A DNA stretch of 64,000 nucleotides from Streptomyces bluensis (lineage in GTDB: Bacteria; Actinomycetota; Actinomycetes; Streptomycetales; Streptomycetaceae). The translations under genes were made by a program, and so were the position numbers. Shown one piece after another: positions 7,988 through 15,878 of the stretch; position 1 is the first letter of the stretch; the number at the start of each line of letters is the position of its first letter. Location of the stretch: contig NZ_BMVM01000010.1 in NCBI RefSeq assembly GCF_014650715.1, forward strand, positions 248,001 to 312,000, written 5' to 3'. The notes under the pieces were generated by a model. It ran no database searches and had not been told where the DNA came from. It saw only the letters and a list, made by a program, of their open reading frames with translations.

Positions 7988-9208
7988 GTGACCATGCAGG
8001 CTCACGAAGAATCCGGCATCGGAGACCGCATCGCCCGGCTGCGTGTGCGCCGGAAGCTGACACAGGAAGGGCTGGCCGAACGTGCAGGGCTCTCAGTCGA
8101 TGTTGTCCGCAAGCTGGAACAGGGAGTTCGGCAGACCGCCCGCCTCACCACACTCAACGCGCTCGCGCGCGCTCTGGACGTGGAGCCGTCCACACTGATG
8201 GGACAGCCCGCTACCTTCGAGGTGCGAAACGAGGACAATCAGCCTTCTGTCCTCGCCCTGCGACAGGCTGTCTCTCCCGTCTCCGATCTGCTCGGCGAAG
8301 AGCGGGACCCGGAGGATCCTCCCTCGATCGAAGAGCTGCGGGCCTCGCTACAGTCCACCGAGCGCATTCGGCGCGAGGGACGCATAGGAGAAATCGGCTG
8401 TCTTCTGCCGCAGTTGATCCGAGATGCCAAAGCCGCAACTCGGACTCACGGCAGCAGTCAGGCTGCTGCCGCCCAATCCGTCCTTGCCGAGGCCTATCAA
8501 GTCGCCGCCACCACTCTGACAGCACTGGGCAAGGAAGACGCCGCTTTCACCGCTCTTGAGCGGTCGATGGAGGCCGCTCGGCAGGGGGACGACCCACATC
8601 TCGAAACCGTCGGATTCTCCAGCCTCGCCTGGGTGCTCACCAAGCAAGGCCGACTCGCGGATGCCGAACGCGTCGCGACCACAGCAGCCGAACGCATCGA
8701 ACCCACCTTCCGCTCCCAACCCATTGAACTCGCGCTCTGGGGAATCCTCCTGCTCCGCGCCGCAACCGCAGCCGTACGGCTGGAACGGCGGGACACGGTG
8801 CGAGACCTCCTCAACATGGCCGGCGCGGCGGCCGCCCGGATCGGCACGGACCGGATCGACTACGCCACGCCGTTCGGCCCGACCAATGCCGGTGTGGCCA
8901 AGGTCAACTTCCTTGTGGAGATGGGAGAAAGCTCGGACGCGCTGCGCGCAGCCCGAGCCGTACCGGATCTGGCGTCTCTGCCACCAACTTGGCGCGCGAG
9001 GTTCCACGTCGACCGGGCGCTGGCCTACGCCGAACTGGACAAGGACGACGGTGCGTTCCAAGCACTGCTCACCGCTGAGCGCACCGCTCCCGAGTGGATG
9101 CGCTACCACTCCACGAGTCGTCGGCTCGTTGCCGAGTTGCGGGGCCGGGAGCGTCGTCGTACGTCCCCCATCACGGAACTCGCAGACCGCTTGCACCTCG
9201 ACGGGTAG
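7988..9208 (+). CDS. XRE-family regulator with TPR-like C-terminal region
   Basis: 406 residues. An N-terminal helix-turn-helix of the Cro/CI type lies at about 12-66 (IARLRVRRKLTQEGLAERAGLSVDVVRKLEQG). It is followed by a long helical region with repeated Ala-rich pairs of helices (about 135-385), as in tetratricopeptide sensor domains of many Streptomyces regulators. The start could be GTG 7988 or ATG 7994; both follow a short G-run. A perfect palindrome at 9253-9267 lies between this gene and the next two small genes on the same strand, so they may form a controlled unit. Ligand unknown. Confidence 0.85.
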   Translation: MTMQAHEESGIGDRIARLRVRRKLTQEGLAERAGLSVDVVRKLEQGVRQTARLTTLNALARALDVEPSTLMGQPATFEVRNEDNQPSVLALRQAVSPVSDLLGEERDPEDPPSIEELRASLQSTERIRREGRIGEIGCLLPQLIRDAKAATRTHGSSQAAAAQSVLAEAYQVAATTLTALGKEDAAFTALERSMEAARQGDDPHLETVGFSSLAWVLTKQGRLADAERVATTAAERIEPTFRSQPIELALWGILLLRAATAAVRLERRDTVRDLLNMAGAAAARIGTDRIDYATPFGPTNAGVAKVNFLVEMGESSDALRAARAVPDLASLPPTWRARFHVDRALAYAELDKDDGAFQALLTAERTAPEWMRYHSTSRRLVAELRGRERRRTSPITELADRLHLDG

Positions 9209-9252
9209 GACGCGCTGTCCTACCCGCCCTGCGAAATGGCACGGTGCGTCAC

Positions 9253-9267
9253 TGTCCGTACCGGACA
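9253..9267. promoter_or_regulatory. Palindrome between XRE gene and small-gene pair
   Basis: TGTCCG-TAC-CGGACA, a perfect 6-bp dyad with 3-bp spacer, 100 bp before the start of the small-gene pair and 44 bp after the XRE stop. Its position suits an operator for the neighbouring XRE regulator; this is inference. Confidence 0.35.
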
Positions 9268-9366
9268 TCTCTCTTTAGCGTTACGGCTCCGTCAAAAATG
9301 GCGGACCCCCGCGACCGCGCTGCATGCGGCCCGGGGGCATGGCCCACCTGACGAAGGCAGGTAGAC

Positions 9367-9708
9367 ATGGCGCACTGTATCGCCCTCCTCTGCACGCTGC
9401 TGCTGAGACTGATGCTGCCCCCGCGCGGCCGGCATCGCGCAGCTCGTCGCGGCATCGCAGCCCCACCCTCACCGACCACCAACACCGCGCCCACCGAGCC
9501 GCGCTCAGCCGCCCCACCGCCCCGCCCACACCTCCTCCGGGGCGAGGACTCCCCCCTCGTACGCCCCTACGTCCTCACCCCCGCCGAACGACACGCTCAG
9601 AAGCGCCACCGTCAGCAGCAGCGCCAGCGCCGTCGCACCCTGTGGCTCGCCGTGCACGGAATCGACGTCGGCCCGCGCTGGATCCACGGGATGAAGGTGG
9701 CCGCGTAA
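9367..9708 (+). CDS. Small basic Streptomyces protein, first gene of a two-gene cassette
   Basis: 113 residues. It begins with a short hydrophobic stretch (ALLCTLLLRLMLPP), then PRGRHRAARRG, a Pro-rich middle, and a very basic C-terminal part (LVRPYVLTPAERHAQKRHRQQQRQRRRTLWLAVHGIDVGPRWIHG). Proteins of this shape are common in Streptomyces beside XRE regulators, but I know of no function. The stop TAA shares one base with the ATG of the next gene, so the two are translationally coupled. A ribosome site AGGCAGG precedes the start. A shorter paralogue is at 56607-56732. Confidence 0.7.
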   Translation: MAHCIALLCTLLLRLMLPPRGRHRAARRGIAAPPSPTTNTAPTEPRSAAPPPRPHLLRGEDSPLVRPYVLTPAERHAQKRHRQQQRQRRRTLWLAVHGIDVGPRWIHGMKVAA

Positions 9709-10073
9709 TGAACAACTCCGCGAAGACCAGGTCCACCATCACCCGCCTCCTCCCCTGGTCCGGCACCGACGGGAAACCCTGCTACCTCCTCACCGACGAC
9801 CACGGCGGCGGCTACGTCACCCGGCTCGCCGACAACGTCGAGTCCGTTCAGCTCGCCATGGGCAACCAACTGCTCGGCCACGCACAAGAGTTGATCAGCG
9901 ATCCCAAGACAGGGCCCGTAGAACTCCGGTACCTCTCCGCGCGACTGACCGAGTCCCTGCGCGACGTCCTCCGCGTCGCCGAGAGCCGTGGCGCCCGGCT
10001 CCCGGTGCTCGACGACAGCGACGACAGCGACGACAACAGGGGGCCGCGAGAAGACGACAACATGGCCCCCTGA
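9708..10073 (+). CDS. Small conserved protein, second gene of the cassette
   Basis: 121 residues, no domain with known function. The core LLPWSGTDGKPCYLLTDD, then RLADNVESVQL and LTESLRDVLRVAESRGARL, is clearly shared with the protein at 56729-57067, so the two genes are paralogues. The C-tail is acidic (DDSDDSDDN). It overlaps the previous gene by one base and is followed by a strong hairpin terminator at 10092-10137, which closes the unit. It probably acts in the cytosol with its partner. Function not recognised. Confidence 0.75.
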   Translation: MNNSAKTRSTITRLLPWSGTDGKPCYLLTDDHGGGYVTRLADNVESVQLAMGNQLLGHAQELISDPKTGPVELRYLSARLTESLRDVLRVAESRGARLPVLDDSDDSDDNRGPREDDNMAP

Positions 10074-10091
10074 GCGAGCAGAACACCAAGC

Positions 10092-10137
10092 GTGCCGGGG
10101 TGCGCTCGATGTCTCTCTCGAAAGCGCACCCCGGCAC
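10092..10137 (+). terminator. Hairpin terminator after the small-gene cassette
   Basis: A perfect 15-bp stem (10092-10106 with 10123-10137) and a 16-nt loop, 18 bp after the stop of the second cassette gene. Confidence 0.75.
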
Positions 10138-10189
10138 TGGGTTGGAGAGCACCCATCCACGAGCTGTAGGCACACACCATGGAGGCGCC

Positions 10190-10540
10190 ATGTCCCACAC
10201 CGTGATCGACCTCGACGACGACGCCTTTGCCGAGGCGGCATGTCACCTCGGCACGAGCACGAAGGAAGACACGGAAGACAAGGAAGACACGGTGAGTGCA
10301 GCGCTTCGAGAGGTCACCGATCGCTCTCGCCGGTGCGCGGCGGTGGAGCGGATGCGGCAGATGGTCGCGGAGGGGAAGATCGTCCTGCCGGACGGCCCGG
10401 TCACGGATGCATCCGCGCCCCCTTCAGCACCTTGTCCACCGCGTTCCTCGGTCCGTACACCGACAGGCCCACCAGGTCCAGCTCCCCCGTGCCCACGGCC
10501 CGTACCGCCGCGCGGTTGTCGCGGTCGTTGCCGGTGGTGA
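10190..10540 (+). CDS. VapB-type antitoxin, orphan, with altered C-terminus
   Basis: The first ~65 residues (MSHTVIDLDDDAFAEAACHLGTSTKEDT, then VSAALREVTDRSRR) match VapB antitoxins: a ribbon-helix-helix start followed by the helix that should bind a VapC PIN-domain RNase. No vapC follows. Instead the frame runs on to 10540 as a Pro-rich tail that is antisense to the end of the DUF2000 gene (10401 onward). The natural VapB end and the toxin seem to have been lost by deletion. A GGAGG ribosome site lies just before the ATG at 10190. Confidence 0.65.
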   Translation: MSHTVIDLDDDAFAEAACHLGTSTKEDTEDKEDTVSAALREVTDRSRRCAAVERMRQMVAEGKIVLPDGPVTDASAPPSAPCPPRSSVRTPTGPPGPAPPCPRPVPPRGCRGRCRW

Positions 10541-10850
10541 AGAGGTCCGAGGTGAACAGGGCGCGGGGCAGGGCCCGGGACAGGGCTCGGGTGTGGGCCG
10601 CCCTCAGGGTCTCCTTGGTGCCCTCGAAGATCAGTACCGGCTGGCGGAACATCGGCAGGTACGGGACCCCGTCCCCGTCCTCGTACGCCTCGCCGACCAC
10701 CTCCGGGAGCTCCGAGCCCAGGCCGCTCACGAGGAAGGCGGTCACGTTCAGGCGCTGCCAGGGCTCCAGGTCCTCCCTCAGCAGCACGGCGATCTTGGTG
10801 TCGAAGCGGATGGGCGCGAGGTGGTTGTCGGCGTCGTTCTCAGTGCTCAT
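10401..10850 (-). CDS. DUF2000 family protein
   Basis: 149 residues, soluble, with the DUF2000 pattern: FDTKIAVLLREDLEPWQRLNVTAFLVSGL, a central YLPMFRQPVLIFEG, and an end VGLSVYGPRNAVDKVLKG. The family resembles peptidyl-tRNA hydrolase folds, but its reaction is not known. It is divergent from the AraC-type regulator 50 bp away, a common pairing in Streptomyces, which suggests the regulator controls it. Its 3' end is overlapped by the tail of the VapB-like frame. Confidence 0.8.
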   Translation of the reverse strand: MSTENDADNHLAPIRFDTKIAVLLREDLEPWQRLNVTAFLVSGLGSELPEVVGEAYEDGDGVPYLPMFRQPVLIFEGTKETLRAAHTRALSRALPRALFTSDLFTTGNDRDNRAAVRAVGTGELDLVGLSVYGPRNAVDKVLKGARMHP

Positions 10851-10900
10851 GCAACGAACAGTGCCGATCGCCGTACGGCAGCGTCTTGTACGTTCTTTGC

Positions 10901-11725
10901 ATGTCCCTCGGAGCGGAACGCAGACACATCCGCGACGTCACCGCCTGGCAGCCCCGCGTCCCCGGCGTCGTCGAGGTCTTCCACGCGCACTACACCGAGT
11001 ACGCGTACCCCATGCACGTCCACGACGCCTGGACACTGCTCGTCGTCGACGACGGCGCCGTACGGTACGACCTCGACCGGCACGAGCACGGCACCCCGCA
11101 CGGCACGGTGACGCTGCTGCCGCCGCACGTGCCGCACAACGGGGAACCGGTCACGGAGGCGGGCTTCCGCAAGCGGGTGCTGTACCTGGAGCCGGGCGCC
11201 CTCGATACGAGTCTCATCGGGGCGGCGGTCGACGAGCCCGATCTGCGTGATCCGCTGCTGCGGCGGCGCGTGGGCCAGTTGCACACCGCGCTCGCGCACC
11301 CCGGGGACGAGCTGGAGGCGGAGAGCAGGCTCGTGCTGGTGAGGGAGCGGTTGCGGCACCATCTGCGCCCCCGGCCGGTGCGTCAGCTCCACCCCGACGA
11401 CCGTCCCCTCGCCCGCCGGCTCCGCGAACTGCTCGACGAGCGGACCGCGCAGGGTGTGACCCTCGGTGAGGCCGCGGCGCTGGTCCACGCGCATCCCGCC
11501 CATCTCGTACGGGCGTTCAGTACCGCCTTCGGGATCGCACCGCACCAGTACCTCATGTCACGACGGGTCGAGCACGCCCGCCGGCTGCTGCTCGCCGGGC
11601 AACCGCCGGGCGAAGTGGCCGCCCTCAGCGGCTTCTACGACCAGGCCCATCTCACACGCCACTTCAAGCGGTGGGTGGGGGTACCGCCCGGTCGTTACGC
11701 CCGCACCTCCGCCTCCCTCACCTGA
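10901..11725 (+). CDS. AraC-family transcriptional regulator
   Basis: 274 residues from ATG 10901. The N-terminal half is a cupin-like sensor (HAHYTEYAYPMHVHDAWTLLVVDDGAVRYDLD) with several His that could hold a metal or ligand. The C-terminal ~100 residues are the two-helix-turn-helix AraC DNA-binding domain (VTLGEAAALVHAHPAHLVRAFSTAFGIAPHQYLMSRRVEHARRLL, then FYDQAHLTRHFKRWVGVPPGRY). It is divergent from the DUF2000 gene and likely regulates it. Its 3' end overlaps the convergent beta-helix protein gene by 8 bp. Confidence 0.9.
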   Translation: MSLGAERRHIRDVTAWQPRVPGVVEVFHAHYTEYAYPMHVHDAWTLLVVDDGAVRYDLDRHEHGTPHGTVTLLPPHVPHNGEPVTEAGFRKRVLYLEPGALDTSLIGAAVDEPDLRDPLLRRRVGQLHTALAHPGDELEAESRLVLVRERLRHHLRPRPVRQLHPDDRPLARRLRELLDERTAQGVTLGEAAALVHAHPAHLVRAFSTAFGIAPHQYLMSRRVEHARRLLLAGQPPGEVAALSGFYDQAHLTRHFKRWVGVPPGRYARTSASLT

Positions 11726-13424
11726 TCCGCAGCGCCCGCAGCGCGCGCTGCGCCTCGTACAGGTTGCGCGGCCGTACGGCGTCAGCGTCCGTCGTGCCGT
11801 ACAGCTCCAGGCGCGCGTGCAGATCCCCTGTGAAGTCGGGCACGTCGATCTGGTCGAACTCGCGCACCTTGTTGACGGCCACCGTCGCGCTGTACGGGGC
11901 CAGGCCGTCGATCTTGATCATTCCGGCGCGTTCGTTGGTCACCCTGATGTTCCAGTGCGTGAAGCGGGCGCCGAAGAGCGGGCCGGAGATGGCGTCGCCG
12001 CCGTGTCGGCCGTTGTTGTTCACGGTGATGTCGGTGCGGACGTTGGCAAAGGGCAGGCCCTTGTGCGAGTCGAAGGTGCCCATCCGCATGTCGCCGCGCG
12101 ACCAGACGTTGTACGAGGACAGGCCCTCGACGTTGATGCCGTGCAGTTGGGTGCCCGCCGGCGCCGGGATCGTGCGCTGTTCGATCGTGAAGTCCTCGAT
12201 GAGGTTGTCGTGCGAACCCTCACGGCAGAAGTACGGGTGGTGGGAGCCACGGCCCGCCACCGTCGTACGACGCAGGGTGCACGCCGAGGCGGCGACCAGG
12301 CCGAAGCCGTTGTCCACGTGGCGTACGACCACGTCGTCCACCCAGCAGTCGTACGCGCACTGGAGCACGACCCCGTTGTGGCCCAGGTCGAGGAGGTGCG
12401 GGGACTGCGGGGTCTCGACCGCCTCCAGGGTGAGCCCTTCGACGCCCGCGCCGGTCAGCTCCCTGACGTGGGTCGTCAGACGCGGGTCCCACTCCGGGCG
12501 CACGTCCAGCGGCAGCGGGCGCTCCAGGGTGACCTTCCTGCCGCGTACGTGTGCGATGCGGACGGGCCACTCGTAGGGGACGTACGACGTGAGCTTGGTG
12601 TGGCGGTCCCAGGGGTACGCCTCGGCGCCGGGACCGCCGCCCGCCATGTGCTCCAGGAGCGTGTGGCCGGGGTCGTCGGCGAGGCGGAGGAGGACGAGCC
12701 GGCCGGGGCGCAGGCGGGTGGGGTCGGTGACCGTGATCGTCCAGGTGCCTCGGGGTGCGGGCCGGACCGTCGTCAGGGTCTCCCACTCGTCCCGCCGGTT
12801 GCCGGTCCAGCCCTCGAAGGGCCAGTCGCGCTGCTGGACGGCGGTGACCAGGGAGTTCCAGCGGGCCTCGGGGGCCAGCCAGATGGTGCCGCCTGCCCAG
12901 GACCACGACGACTTGTCGCCGCCGTAGCGGGAGCCGTACACGCCGATGAGTTCGGTGAGGTTCCGGGTGGCGTACAGCTTGGTACGGGTGCTGCCGGCGC
13001 CGCGCAGGACGACGTTGTCGTGGCCGATGCGGATGAGGCCGTCGATGCGGTACGTGCCGGGCGGGACGAACACCGTGCCGCCGCCCGCGCGTCCGGCGGC
13101 GGCGAGGGCGCGGTTGATGGCGGGCGCGCAGTCCGTGGTGCCGTCCGCCACGGCGCCGTGGTCCGTCACGTCGGCCACCACGGCGCGGCGGGGGAAGCGC
13201 CGGGCCCCGCCGTGGCAGCCGGCGCGGCCGACGTACGGGATCTGCGGGTGGGTGAAGGGGGTGCGGGCGAACTCTCGCCAGAGGGTGGGGACTTCGCCGG
13301 GCGGCGGTACGGGTGGGGGCGGGGCCACCGCACCGGCCACCCCACCGCCCGCCACAGCGGCGGCCGTGCCTCCGACGCCCCCGACGAAGCCCCTTCTGGT
13401 CATGCCCTCGCGCGTGTTGCTCAT
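11718..13424 (-). CDS. Tat-exported right-handed beta-helix protein (pectate lyase superfamily type)
   Basis: 568 residues. The N-terminus has a twin-arginine signal (TRRGFVGG, Arg10-Arg11) followed by an Ala/Gly-rich hydrophobic core, so it should leave the cell folded through Tat. After a Pro-rich linker, VADVTDHGAVADGTTDCAPAINRAL and GGTVFVPPGTYRIDG are the start of a pectate-lyase-3/GH28-like beta-helix, followed by many short beta-strand repeats (DLGHNGVVLQCAYDCWVDDVVVRHVDNGFGLV). Likely an extracellular polysaccharide-acting enzyme; substrate unknown. A ribosome site AAAGGCGGG precedes the ATG. Single gene, convergent with the AraC regulator. Confidence 0.8.
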   Translation of the reverse strand: MSNTREGMTRRGFVGGVGGTAAAVAGGGVAGAVAPPPPVPPPGEVPTLWREFARTPFTHPQIPYVGRAGCHGGARRFPRRAVVADVTDHGAVADGTTDCAPAINRALAAAGRAGGGTVFVPPGTYRIDGLIRIGHDNVVLRGAGSTRTKLYATRNLTELIGVYGSRYGGDKSSWSWAGGTIWLAPEARWNSLVTAVQQRDWPFEGWTGNRRDEWETLTTVRPAPRGTWTITVTDPTRLRPGRLVLLRLADDPGHTLLEHMAGGGPGAEAYPWDRHTKLTSYVPYEWPVRIAHVRGRKVTLERPLPLDVRPEWDPRLTTHVRELTGAGVEGLTLEAVETPQSPHLLDLGHNGVVLQCAYDCWVDDVVVRHVDNGFGLVAASACTLRRTTVAGRGSHHPYFCREGSHDNLIEDFTIEQRTIPAPAGTQLHGINVEGLSSYNVWSRGDMRMGTFDSHKGLPFANVRTDITVNNNGRHGGDAISGPLFGARFTHWNIRVTNERAGMIKIDGLAPYSATVAVNKVREFDQIDVPDFTGDLHARLELYGTTDADAVRPRNLYEAQRALRALRIR

Positions 13425-13553
13425 ACCGCCCGCCTTTCATGGATGTGAATGACGTTCAGATGCGCAGCATCGGGCGCGAGCATGACATGTCACGAGCCGG
13501 GCGTGAAGGGGTCATGCACCCCCACAGCGCGTCTTGGTCAGCGGCCCGGGGGT

Positions 13554-14039
13554 CTACTGGGGCTGGGTCAGATGCGTGAACGCGTCCAGATTGCGGGTCG
13601 ACTCACCGCGGGACACCCGCCAGGCGTACTCCCTGCGGATCGCGGAGGCGAAGCCGAGTTCCAGGAGCGTGTTGAAGGAACCGTCGGCGGCCTCCAGGAC
13701 GGAACCGAGCAGCCGGTCGACCTCGTCGGGCGTGACGGCGGCGAGCGGCAGCTTGCCCACCACGTACACGTCACCCATCGGGTCGATCGCGTAACTGACG
13801 CCGTAGAGCTTGAGGTTGCGTTCGAGGAGCCAGCGGTGGACGCCCTCCTCGTTCTCGTCCGGGTGCCGGATCACGAAGGCGTTCAGCGAGAGCGAGTGTC
13901 GGCCGACGATCAAGGAGACGGTCGTCGACAGCTTGCGGGTGCCGGGCAGCTTCACGACGTAGGAGCCGGGCTCGGGGCTCTCCCACTCCAGCTCGGCCTC
14001 GGTGAGGACCTGCTCGATGATCGACGCTGCGTCAGCCAT
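13554..14039 (-). CDS. YbjN domain-containing protein
   Basis: 161 residues from the ATG at 14039. It has the YbjN fold pattern, ending ELGFASAIRREYAWRVSRGES. YbjN-type proteins resemble type III secretion chaperones in fold, and their actinobacterial role is unknown. The gene lies directly downstream of mshA on the same strand, a conserved actinobacterial order. The 157-bp gap between them is filled by the GTACG repeat cluster, so expression may be from mshA read-through or from a promoter inside the repeats. Confidence 0.85.
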   Translation of the reverse strand: MADAASIIEQVLTEAELEWESPEPGSYVVKLPGTRKLSTTVSLIVGRHSLSLNAFVIRHPDENEEGVHRWLLERNLKLYGVSYAIDPMGDVYVVGKLPLAAVTPDEVDRLLGSVLEAADGSFNTLLELGFASAIRREYAWRVSRGESTRNLDAFTHLTQPQ

Positions 14040-14045
14040 GAGGCG

Positions 14046-14181
14046 AGCGTACGGGACGTACGGGACGTACGACATCAGCGGCGTACGACATCAGCGGCGT
14101 ACGGGCCAGCGGCGTACGACATCAGCGGCGTACGACATCAGCGGCGTACGGGCTCAGCGGCGTACGGGCTCAGCGGCGTAC
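14046..14181. repeat. Cluster of ~15-bp GCGTACG-containing direct repeats
   Basis: Between mshA and ybjN there are about nine imperfect direct copies. The fullest unit is GCGTACGACATCAGCG (four nearly exact copies) and the variants are GCGTACGGGCTCAGCG and GCGTACGGGCCAGCG, preceded by shorter CGTACGGGA units. Each unit has the palindromic core GTAC. The array occupies the whole spacer. Confidence 0.8.
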
Positions 14182-14196
14182 GCGGTGGCGGACGCC

Positions 14197-15537
14197 TCAG
14201 CCGTGATGCTCGCGCACACCGTGGCGGTAGCTGTGCATCGCCGCCATGTACACATCCGCCGTAGCGGAGGCCGCCGTGCCCCAGCCGAACGACGCGGCGT
14301 GCCGGGCGGCGGCCGCGCCCATACGCTCGGGCAGCTCGGGACGGTCGGCGAACTCGCGCAGCACGCGCGCGTAGTCGCCGGGATCGTGCCCCTGGACCAG
14401 GAACCCGGTGTGCCCGTCGCGCACCGCGACCGGAAGCCCGCCCACCGCGGCCGCGAGCACCGGCGTACCCGCCGCCTGCGCCTCTATGGCGACGAGCCCG
14501 AAGGACTCGCTGTACGACGGCATGACCAGCACGGACGCGGCCCGGAACCACTCCGCGAGCTGCGCCTGCCCGACGGGCGGCCGGAACCGTACGACGTCGG
14601 CGATGCCGAGCCGCGCGGCCAGCTTCTGCAGCCCCTCGGGCTTGGCGAGCCCGCTGCCGCTCGGACCGCCCACCACAGGGACGACGGTCTTCGACCGCAG
14701 GTCGGGCCGCTCGTCCAGGAGCACGGCGATCGCCCGCAGCAGCACGTCCGGGGCCTTGAGCGGCTGGATACGGCCCGCGAACAGCGGAACGAACGCGTCC
14801 TGCGGGAGCCCGAGGCGGGCGCGGGCCGCGACACGACCGTCGGCCGGCTTGAAGCGTTCGAGGTTGACGCCGGGGTGGACGACGGCGACCTTGGTGGGCT
14901 CGGCCTCGTAGTGCCGCACCAGTTCGTCGGCCTCCTCGGCGGTGTTGGCGATGAGCCGGTCGGCGGCGCGCACGATCTGGGTCTCGCCGATGACGCGGGC
15001 GGCCGGCTCGGGGGTGTCGCCCTCGGCGAGAGCCGCGTTCTTGACCTTGGCCATGGTGTGCATGGCGTGCACCAGGGGTGCGCCCCAGCGCTCGGCGGCG
15101 AGCCAGCCGACATGACCGGAGAGCCAGTAGTGCGAGTGCACGAGGTCGTAGTAGCCGGGGCGGTGACCGGCCCAGGCCTGCATGACGCCGTGCGTGAACG
15201 CGCACAGCTGGGCCGGCAGCTCCTCCTTGGCCAGCCCCTCGTACGGCCCGGCGTCGATGTGCCGTACGAGCACGCCCGGCGCGAGCTCCACGACCGGCGG
15301 GAGCCCGCCCGTCGTCGCCCGCGTGAAGACCTCGACCTCTATGTTGATCGCGGCGAGGCGCTGCGCGAGCTCCACGATGTACACGTTCATGCCGCCCGCG
15401 TCACCCGTGCCGGGCTGGTGCAGCGGCGAGGTGTGCACGGAGAGCATCGCGACGCGACGAGGCTTGCGGAGGGCCAGCCTCAACCGCAGGGGTGCCGCCG
15501 GGGAGCGACGCCCGAGCCTGCCGACGTACTGGCTCAC
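14197..15537 (-). CDS. mshA: D-inositol-3-phosphate glycosyltransferase
   Basis: First step of mycothiol synthesis: transfers GlcNAc from UDP-GlcNAc to 1-L-myo-inositol-1-phosphate. 446 residues with a GT-B fold (GT4 family). Visible are the N-terminal loop HTSPLHQPGTGDAGGMNVY, the acceptor region VHSHYWLSGHVGW, the nucleotide-sugar motif FAGRIQPLKAPDVL, and the C-terminal ESFGLVAIEAQAAGTPVLAA with the E-x7-E pair. The GTG start at 15537 was chosen because AAGGAGG lies 8 bases upstream. Orthologue of S. coelicolor SCO4204. The partner mshD is at 62.5 kb. Confidence 0.95.
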   Translation of the reverse strand: MSQYVGRLGRRSPAAPLRLRLALRKPRRVAMLSVHTSPLHQPGTGDAGGMNVYIVELAQRLAAINIEVEVFTRATTGGLPPVVELAPGVLVRHIDAGPYEGLAKEELPAQLCAFTHGVMQAWAGHRPGYYDLVHSHYWLSGHVGWLAAERWGAPLVHAMHTMAKVKNAALAEGDTPEPAARVIGETQIVRAADRLIANTAEEADELVRHYEAEPTKVAVVHPGVNLERFKPADGRVAARARLGLPQDAFVPLFAGRIQPLKAPDVLLRAIAVLLDERPDLRSKTVVPVVGGPSGSGLAKPEGLQKLAARLGIADVVRFRPPVGQAQLAEWFRAASVLVMPSYSESFGLVAIEAQAAGTPVLAAAVGGLPVAVRDGHTGFLVQGHDPGDYARVLREFADRPELPERMGAAAARHAASFGWGTAASATADVYMAAMHSYRHGVREHHG

Positions 15538-15689
15538 GAGGCGTTCCTCCTTGATACGGGCGCCGAATTGCGGACATGCCGTGCAGAGGGCGCACGGCAC
15601 CCTCCGGAAAGGGGGAACACCAGAGCGGCCCGGCGCATTTCCGCTTTGCCGAACTATTACCCGGGTTCGCTCAACCGTTCGGGAGCTGC

Positions 15690-15835
15690 ACGCAAGGGGG
15701 CCCGGGGCTGTGCCGATATGCGGCTCCGCCGCGTGGGCGCGACAAGCCACAACAAACCCGCAGCAGAACCACGACATCGTGGGGCAGACGCATCCATGGG
15801 GGTCTGGGGGCACAGCCCCCACGAGGGCCACCCAC
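15690..15835. repeat. Streptomyces dispersed intergenic repeat with hairpins
   Basis: In the spacer between mshA and the methyltransferase gene lies a ~50-bp unit around CCGATATGCGGCTCCGCCGC, then GACAAGCCACAACAAACCCG. It recurs at 62.28-62.36 kb, and its tail part recurs near 62.2 and 62.4 kb. It contains GCGGC-TCC-GCCGC, and a TGGGGGC/GCCCCCA hairpin follows at 15805-15821. Such elements are scattered in Streptomyces intergenic DNA. Confidence 0.65.
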
Positions 15836-15878
15836 ACCCACGGCACCCGGAACCCCGCGCCCACATACCCTCGTACCC

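Noticed and set aside
11466..13448. 660-aa plus-strand frame opposite the beta-helix gene
   Set aside because: Shadow of the minus-strand Tat protein, which has clear signal and repeat structure.
14046..14181. CRISPR array in the GTACG repeats
   Set aside because: Units are about 15 bp, adjacent and without unique spacers; no cas genes nearby.
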